Positions 56,919 through 64,000 of a stretch of 64,000 nt of DNA are shown piece after piece. Source of the stretch: Valencia hispanica (Eukaryota > Chordata > Actinopteri > Cyprinodontiformes > Valenciidae); the NCBI GenBank assembly GCA_963556495.2, contig OY747710.1:21273500-21337499 (forward strand), in the 5' to 3' direction. Each line of letters begins with the position of its first letter. Within the stretch, counting starts at the first letter, position 1. Position numbers and translations under genes: made by a program. Below the pieces are notes generated by a model. It saw only the letters and a list, made by a program, of their open reading frames with translations. It searched no databases and had not been told where the DNA came from.

Positions 56919-58200
56919 TGACTTGAAAAAACATTCAGACCATTTAAACTTCTTAACACTTTCATATATTTCAACAAAAAACAGAAATTATGATGTTTTT
57001 ATTTTCTAATTAAAAAACTGAAAAGTGTGTTGTTTATTTTTATCCAGCCCACGAGTCAACACTTTGTAGAACCAGCTTTTGTTTCCATTTTAGCGTCCAA
57101 GTGTGTTGGGTTATCGTTCTACCAGCTCTGCACATCTAGACAATTATATTTTTGCCCATTCTTCTTGACATTGTAGGTCAGGCTATCTCAGATTAGATGA
57201 AAAGCATCTGTAAAAAGACATTTTCAAGTCTCATCTCAGATTCTCTAGTGGATTTAGGTCTTAACTTTAACTGGGCCATTTAAAAACATTTAATGCGCTT
57301 AGATCTAAAACATGAAATTATGCAATCATGCTGGAAGGAACATTTCCTCTCAAGTTTTATGCAGAATTTATTCCAGGGTTGTCCTGCATATACTACATTC
57401 ATCTTCCTATCAAATCTGACCAACCTATCCCTGCTGAAGAAAGCATCTCTATAGCATGATGCTGCCACCACCATGCTTTACAGTGGCAGTGGGGTGTTCA
57501 AGGTGATGAGCAGTGTTAGTTTATCTCCACAGGGCATTTTGTATGAGAACCAGTGAGTAGAATCTAGAACTGATTAAATTCCAGGAAAAAAGATGTCTAA
57601 ATTATTCCCAGTCCAACTCAATACTTCAGCATAACATTTATTTCTGCATCTTCTGCCCAGAGAATCTTCAAACCCTCCTTGTACATGTCAACTTTGAATT
57701 ATCCTTCTTTTTAAACAATACTAAGGGGGATTCCGACTTGTCCAGCAACCCTCATACCCGTTTTCCTTTTCCATCTCACCTTCACTATTAGGCTTTTAAT
57801 TCTACACTAGAATTATGACATTAAATTATAAGCAGATGGACAAATTTTATGTTTTGCATGTAGGCCAAGAAGTACTATTGTAAAGCTCTGAGGCTTTCAC
57901 AGAACAGCAGCTGAAAATATACACAACAGATGCTATTTACTAATTGGGTATTTCTGAAGGCAGTTGCTTAGACTGCAATATATTTATAGGTATCAAAGTG
58001 AAGAGATCTGAATTTAAAAGCATGCCACATTTTTTGGGTTCATCAAAAAAACAAAACATGTATCAGTTCATTTAATTTTACAGTTAGGTGCAACTTTGTG
58101 TTGGTCAATCACTTCAATTCCCAATCAAATTAATTAGTTTTTGGTTGCAACAAGAAAAACTAGGAAAAATTGAAGAGATATGAATATTTTTGCCCTCATT
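56919..58200. mobile_element. Tc1 fossil upstream of cacng7
   Basis: The left part opens CAGTGACTTGAAAAAACATTC; inside are TTTGTAGAACCAGCTTTTG, GCATGATGCTGCCACCACCA and GTTTATCTCCACAGGGCATT, as in antisense Tc1 sequence; the right part has TGAATATTTTTGCCCTCATT. The family is the one in intron 2. No open transposase remains. Confidence 0.65.
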
Positions 58201-61200
58201 TTATCTTATACATGTACATGTTATTTTATTGATGTTTAGATATCGTGCTACAGTGTAAAATCTACAGCTATCTTTCTTGCTTGTATTTTTGTGTTTTTCA
58301 GGGTCAGTTTCTTCCTGAAATGTTTTTAACTTCATGTGGTACTGAGGTAAAAATAAGAATAGAAAGATTCTGGCTCATCTGAGCTTGCCCTCACTTATTA
58401 CGCTGCACTACACACACAGCAATAAGCCTAACAAACAGGAGGGAGTGCTCAGCAGACTTCATCTTCCTCAGGTTTCGCCTCTCAGGCAGCATAATGGCTG
58501 CCTCACCTTATTAACGCAGGTTGTTTCAGGAAGGTAAAGAGGCTGACTCACTGAAGACCTGCAGACATTCTTACTAATTGTGCATCTCCTCTATGTTAAT
58601 TCACATGTTTTATTCTCACATATACATAAACAGGCTCTTCTGTGTATAATATAATTACAGTTTATAGAGTTTTCCCGAATTATACACTTGACAGTGATTT
58701 AATTGGACATAATTAGCAGAGGCTTAATGAGCAGCTTTTTGGATTCAGGACCTTTGCCTGTAATACAGCATTTGTCAGCAGATGCCCATGTTTCTGTGTG
58801 TGGATGCTGTCAAACTCAAGTACTGCTTTGCAGAATGAGTGGACAGAGCCCTGTTAAATCATTCAAAACAAATACAAAGCTGATGTGGATAAAGAAAGAG
58901 CAAAGTTTCAGCTATAAGACAGAGTTACAAATTGGATGACCCCCTCTACAAACACCATTTGAGCAGTTCCAACCAACTTTCAATCACAGTTAGACATCAG
59001 TAGATCTCTTTTTGTAGATGTCCTTTCACCTTTCACTTTTCAACCAAATTTCTATGTTGTTCAGACCAAAGGCAACATAGTCTTTTCGATGTCTTTTTAA
59101 CAAAATCTTGCTGAGAGTGGTGTAATGGCTGAAAATACTTCAGGGTTTCCATAATAAAAGAAGAATGAGTCCCAGAAGGCGTTTAAGTATTTAATACAAA
59201 CATGTTTGGCCAAAACATGGAGGAGACAGAGATTACTCATGCATCGGCCTCTCCAACCTTTCTGACTAACAGTTTAAATAGTATTCAGCAATCACTGTTT
59301 ATCTCTGCAGCACGTCTTCTCCAATCTTCACGCCCAGCCTTTGGCGAACTGGTTCATGCCAGTCCAATAGCAAAGCATGAACCAGCTCATCCGAGGTCAG
59401 ACTGTTAAGTTATCTTGCTGCCCCGGCGTCTGTCTATTTGGTGATCTGACACATCTTTTTCAGAAACATTAAGCTTGCTTCCCCTAACTTTGTCATCTCG
59501 CCCTAGATACATTCACTAGACAGAGAATATATACTTAAATCCTAATTACAAAGGAATTTTCCCACCACAGCGGTTATTTCCTTTTTTTTTTGTATAGGAA
59601 GCAATTGCTACATTCACTGGTCTGTGATGGGCAAAGGTATCCCCCCCTCCCCTCACAGACTTCCCCTGTTTTTGCTATGTTGTCACTTTTAATTTATTTT
59701 AAATTTTAATATTAGAAAAGGATAACATATAACAATACAAAAAGAAGTTTTCAATTGATAATTTCGTTCATAAAGTTAAAACAAGCTCTCCAAACCAACC
59801 ACAGAGAAACCAATTATCCAGCAGACTGACAAATTTACCCCAAAAGCATATCAACAACTCATCCAGTAGGTTCAGATTTAGCCACGGATGGTGTTGATCA
59901 TTTTACCCGTTTGCCATTTGGTTTTTTGCATTATTCATATCTTATTTCTCTAAAACCCCCTTGGTGAACCAACAACTGAAATTAATTATATACGGTATAT
60001 TGTATTCATAAGAAAATGTGGTGATATGGTTACAATAAATAATATCTACAAACAGGTGGCTTCTTAAAGATATTTAGATTTGATCAGGGGCCTAATCTAT
60101 CATATTCATAAGAGTCAACTGAACTAATGGGGGATCAGAACCAGAATAAACAGATAACGTTGAAATGCAAAGAAAATGATTTACAATTACATCTTTAAAA
60201 ATCGGTGAGATTTATCTATTTTCTATTAATTTATCTCAGAATTCTAGAGAATATTCAACTACAAGGTGAAAATAAAATGACTGACAATGATTTAAGCACA
60301 AATTATTAAATGGAAGTAGGAAAGCACACTTAAAATCGTCAAGTAGCTAACTACTGACCTTGCAGAAAGAAAAATCACATAAAAATACACTACAAAACAT
60401 CAGGTTGAATCTTAATGATGCCTTTAACCATTTATCAGTCACATTCAAAGCTACAAACAAATAAACCTACAGCAACATAAAAAGCTACTTCTTTATCCTG
60501 CCTTGTTTTCATGTGACTAATCCCTAAAGCCTTTTAATGCAAAACTATAACAGCAACAGTTATCCTACAGGGGAATAAAATCTTAAAGATTAAGCATGGT
60601 CTCATTTTATCTGGACAGCCATTGTGGAAGACGTGACTGCTACAGAAGTTATTTCACCTTCTGTGCTGTAGCAACATGGCTGAATAGAGCTTCTTTGTCT
60701 ATGAGGAGGCAGAATGAAAAGTAGGAAGAGAGGTAAAGGATGCACTTCAGAAATACAAAAAAGCAAAACAAATGAGAGTTGACAGTTTTAAGGCATCTGA
60801 AATGCCGAAGTAAGCAGAAGAAGCAAGAAAAGGGTTAGTATTAACGAAGATTGATTATAGAGGAAAAAGTGTGACCAAAATAAAAAGCAAATTAGAGTAT
60901 ATAAAAGATACAAAACCACTCAGATCAAACTGATTTACAAGAGGTTGAAGGTAATTGGTTATGTCATCTGAGGCACCAGGGCACAGCCAAAGATTGTTGA
61001 TTATATGAATAGTTAAACTATACATCAGCTTGTTGCAGATATGTTCTTAAACACCCTCTTCTCTTTCTCTGCTTTTCTCTTCTTAGCTAAAGCTTGAAGG
61101 ACCCAGAATGAGATAGAGCAACAGTGCAAAAGGAAGTTATGAGTAAATTCACATTAAAATCAATGAAAATGCACTGAAATGACAAAGCATGACTGGGTGC

Positions 61201-61633
61201 ACAAACGGATGAAACAATAAGATTATCAGCACACAGAAAACACTCAGGAATTAAGAGTCACACGATGAACCAATATGAAAAATGAGCCAAAGTGGTTAGA
61301 AAAGAGCCTGATCAGAAGTAGAAAACAGAACCTGCTCTGTTTTCTGTTTATTTTAAATGCAAAACATGTATTTTCATTCAAATAGGTGGAAAGGTAGGTG
61401 AAGTATTCAACTTTTAACATTTAGAGTGGATTCACATCACCTTCCCAAAAACTATTCATTAGATCATATTCAGACTCACAAAAAAATAAAAAGGCAATTT
61501 AGTCTGCATATTTCCTGTCTGACCACTTGGTTTTAACAGAGCCGGTGCACTTTTAAGACACACAAACCATAATAACACAATCACTTAATCAAACGTCATT
61601 CAACTTTGTGCAACACAAAGGGCTATAGATGAT
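58201..61633. other. Non-coding upstream region, nothing firmly recognised
   Basis: AT-rich sequence with short frames only. No paired ends or domains found. Confidence 0.5.
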
Positions 61634-61969
61634 CAGTGGTTTCCAAACTTTTCAGCTTCTGACCCGCAAAATAAAAATGTAAACGGGTTATGACCCTAAC
61701 TTTTGGTTTGGTATACAAACATGTTTACCTATGTAAAAAGTTTTACGCTGACAACATATTCAGCATCTACAGCAAATGTATTGGCCAATATTTGGATTTT
61801 GTTTATTTTCTAACCTTGCTGTTTATCTTTTGCAGCATTTGTACAATGCAAATACTTTCTCATCATCTTCTTTGGTATTTAGGTTAATTTCAGAAGAGGA
61901 CCTCATGACCCCAGAGTTACATACTCGTGACTGCATGTGGGGTCCCGACCCCAACTTTGGGAACTACTG
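61634..61969. mobile_element. Short hAT-type MITE
   Basis: The ends are CAGTGGTTTCCAAACTTTT at the left and CAGTAGTTCCCAAAGTTGG as the reverse complement of the right. An 8-bp direct repeat with one change (CTATAGAT at 61623-61630, CTATAAAT at 61970-61977) sits at or within three bases of the ends. CAGTGGTTCCCAAA-type ends and 8-bp duplications are typical of hAT elements. There is no transposase. Confidence 0.7.
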
Positions 61970-61977
61970 CTATAAAT

Positions 61978-63640
61978 GATAGATGAACTGATCTTCACAT
62001 GCCCACTACAAAAAGCAAACAGACATAGTATGATAAACAGGTGAAACATAAAAAATTAAGAATAACAAGGAACACATATTAAAATCTTATCATAATAATA
62101 GTTCTGAAACTAAAAATACATTTGTAAAAATAGATGAATAAAAAGGACAAGGTTATATATTAAATATATGAAATAAAGATAAAAACCCAAATATCAATAA
62201 CCACGATGGCACTTATAGAAAGGAGATTTTTAAAAAGCTAAAATTTAGGGATACAGTTACAAAACTAGAATAGTCTTTAAACTCAAAATAAAAGCTGTCA
62301 ACTGAGAAAATAAAATATTATTCAAATTTCAGGAAAAAACTCTTTGATACATGATGGAGACTCCATAAGCATTAGAAGAAACAATTTCCTCCAGAGATGT
62401 GTGATAGTATTCCCATTTTACTGCTCTGACACTTCAGCCTCCTTGGCCTCTTTCTCCCAGAAAGCAATGAACCAATTTAACTGGTTAGATAGGAGCCACA
62501 AGGGGGGACAAAAGGTTTAATTCACTCTAATCTATCTCAATCTACAGATTGGCACAGCCTTTATAACTCACAGGACAAAGAGATGCAAGTAAAAAAGGGG
62601 TGTGATGGATAACAGGGAATGATAAGAACAGTAGCAGGTTTTGATGTGGGGGATGTGGCTTTCTGCCCAAAGTGGCAAGACCCGGGGTGGACAAGGAAAA
62701 ACATCATCTGACAGGGAACTGGTTTTCTATTGCTTACCATGATCACCTTCTGCAGTACAATTTTTACTGTAAAAGACTGATGGCTGATGAAGCCGAAGTT
62801 CGTCCCTGATTATACTTATGCTTCGCTCCTGGTGATTTTTGAAGGCGTTATGGCAAAAGTGCTTGAGAATAAAATAAAATGTACAAAGGACACCTACAGG
62901 CAAAAACTAAAAAATCTGGGGCAACTCAAATGTCCACCCTCTGTAGTGTGCATAGTATAAGAGCCTGAAGTATTTTGTCAGTTGCCACCTGAACACATTT
63001 TCTGTCACTGATTCAGTCAGTAAAGAATGTGTGACCTCCTGTGTCTTGGCCAGATAAAACACAGATAATATTACTGCACTTTGCAACCAATAATGAAGGT
63101 TAGGCATCTGATTCGAGAGTTTTATTTGAAAATGAAGGGCAATGTCACTGTGTTCTAAGAACTGATGGAAGCATTTAGCTCTAGTTTAGAATCAGAAAGA
63201 CTTGGACTGATAGGACTTGATCTTGACTATTCTACACTGGACTGGGATTATATGCAAGTGGGTTAAATTATGTACTTGTGAAAACACAAAACATTATTAC
63301 TGCATCTCTGGACCCTTTAGAATTGAGTCAAGTATTGACACCACCCAATAGACTGGGAAGACCTGATCTTTAACACCATCTGAGATAAGGTTGATATAGA
63401 CTGGGCTGGACAAACCTGGACTGAATTATTTTTACACTAATTATAAGTTCTTAAAAGCAGATTTTGTGATTAATGAAACCACCTGATTTGTAAACATAAA
63501 AATAAGAAGCATAGGACTGACTTATAGGGAATCTTTCATGCAAAAAAACCCCATAGAAAGATGTGAAAACCTTTAGAGAACACTGAAGTTAAAAAAAAGG
63601 AATCGAGAAAGAATGAAGACAGTATCTAAGAAAAGTCCTT
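61978..63640. other. Non-coding, nothing firmly recognised
   Basis: AT-rich upstream DNA; no supported frame or element. Confidence 0.5.
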
Positions 63641-64000
63641 GGCCCCAAAAAATGGAAGGAGTATCCAACGTGGGCGCGCACAACAGGAGTGCGTCCACGC
63701 ACTGGAACCAGAAGATGTACTGAACTAATTATCCGTCTGTGCAGTCTCAAAAATCGGGCTCAGAGAAAAATCTAGGAAACCACAAATAAAGGACTTCACG
63801 AGAACTAAACGCAGAGATCCTGACTGAACGGGATGGTTTGATCTCTGCAAACGTTTCCTCTGTGCGACAACACGCGTGTCAAAGCATTTCCACATAGCAG
63901 AGAGGAGAGCTGCACATCCACACTGTCATTTCTGTTGAATATATGTGTGCAAAACCAGAACCTGAGCCAGGGACTGCGCACAGAGTTTCTGGGGATGATA
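63641..64000 (-). promoter_or_regulatory. CpG-containing segment, candidate cacng7 promoter or 5' exon
   Basis: CpG becomes frequent here (AACGTGGGCGCGCACAACAG, GCGTCCACGCACTGG, GACAACACGCGTGTC) after 7 kb of CpG-poor DNA. The place, upstream of cacng7 in minus sense, fits a promoter or non-coding first exon, which the acceptor next to the cacng7 ATG requires. No start site can be shown. Confidence 0.25.

Overview
This window is nuclear DNA from a vertebrate, almost certainly a teleost fish. It has spliced exons of neuronal AMPA-receptor auxiliary subunit genes, AT-rich non-coding DNA, and a dense load of transposons typical of ray-finned fish (several Tc1 families, piggyBac, hAT, PIF/Harbinger-like and L2/CR1-type LINEs). 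There are no bacterial-style operons, CRISPR arrays, or rRNA or tRNA genes that I can support.

Two host genes are present, both on the minus strand and head to tail. The complete coding part of a type II TARP gene, cacng7-like, lies at 49733-56359. It has five coding exons with GT/AG sites that keep frame and predict 341 residues. About 47 kb downstream of it is the first coding exon (2574-2796) of a type I TARP gene, cacng8-like. The rest of that gene runs off the left edge. The order 7 then 8 on one strand matches the mammalian CACNG7-CACNG8-CACNG6 cluster. Both products are four-pass claudin-fold proteins that tune AMPA receptor trafficking and gating.

Layout: 1-2573 is cacng8 intron 1; 2574-2796 is its exon 1; 2797-49732 is intergenic or 5' intronic DNA, of which roughly 20 kb is recognisable transposon; 49733-56359 is cacng7; 56360-64000 is its upstream region or 5' intron. 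The main transposons are a TTA-flanked MITE (5997-6673), an antisense LINE piece (6677-7970), a Tc1 with two nested elements (8047-11559), a TTAA-flanked MITE (16518-17097), a decayed Tc1 (17278-18481), a defective piggyBac (20438-23188), two long LINE copies (24671-27500, 29262-31534), a LINE tail split by a hAT element (31968-33545) and a three-level Tc1 nest (38604-41476). Several fossil Tc1 copies lie within and around cacng7.

The strongest new observations are the nested insertions. Duplicated target sites (TA, TTAA, CAG, 8-bp) and inverted ends fix the order of events. One Tc1 transposase is still open except where a Harbinger-like element cut off its last residues. One nested element carries a THAP zinc-finger exon with its own splice donor. 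Other leads are a long hairpin in the hAT element, candidate CTCF sites flanking the 3' half of cacng7, and candidate CpG-rich distal promoters. Family names come from recognition of sequence, not from database searches; boundaries without a stated target duplication are approximate.
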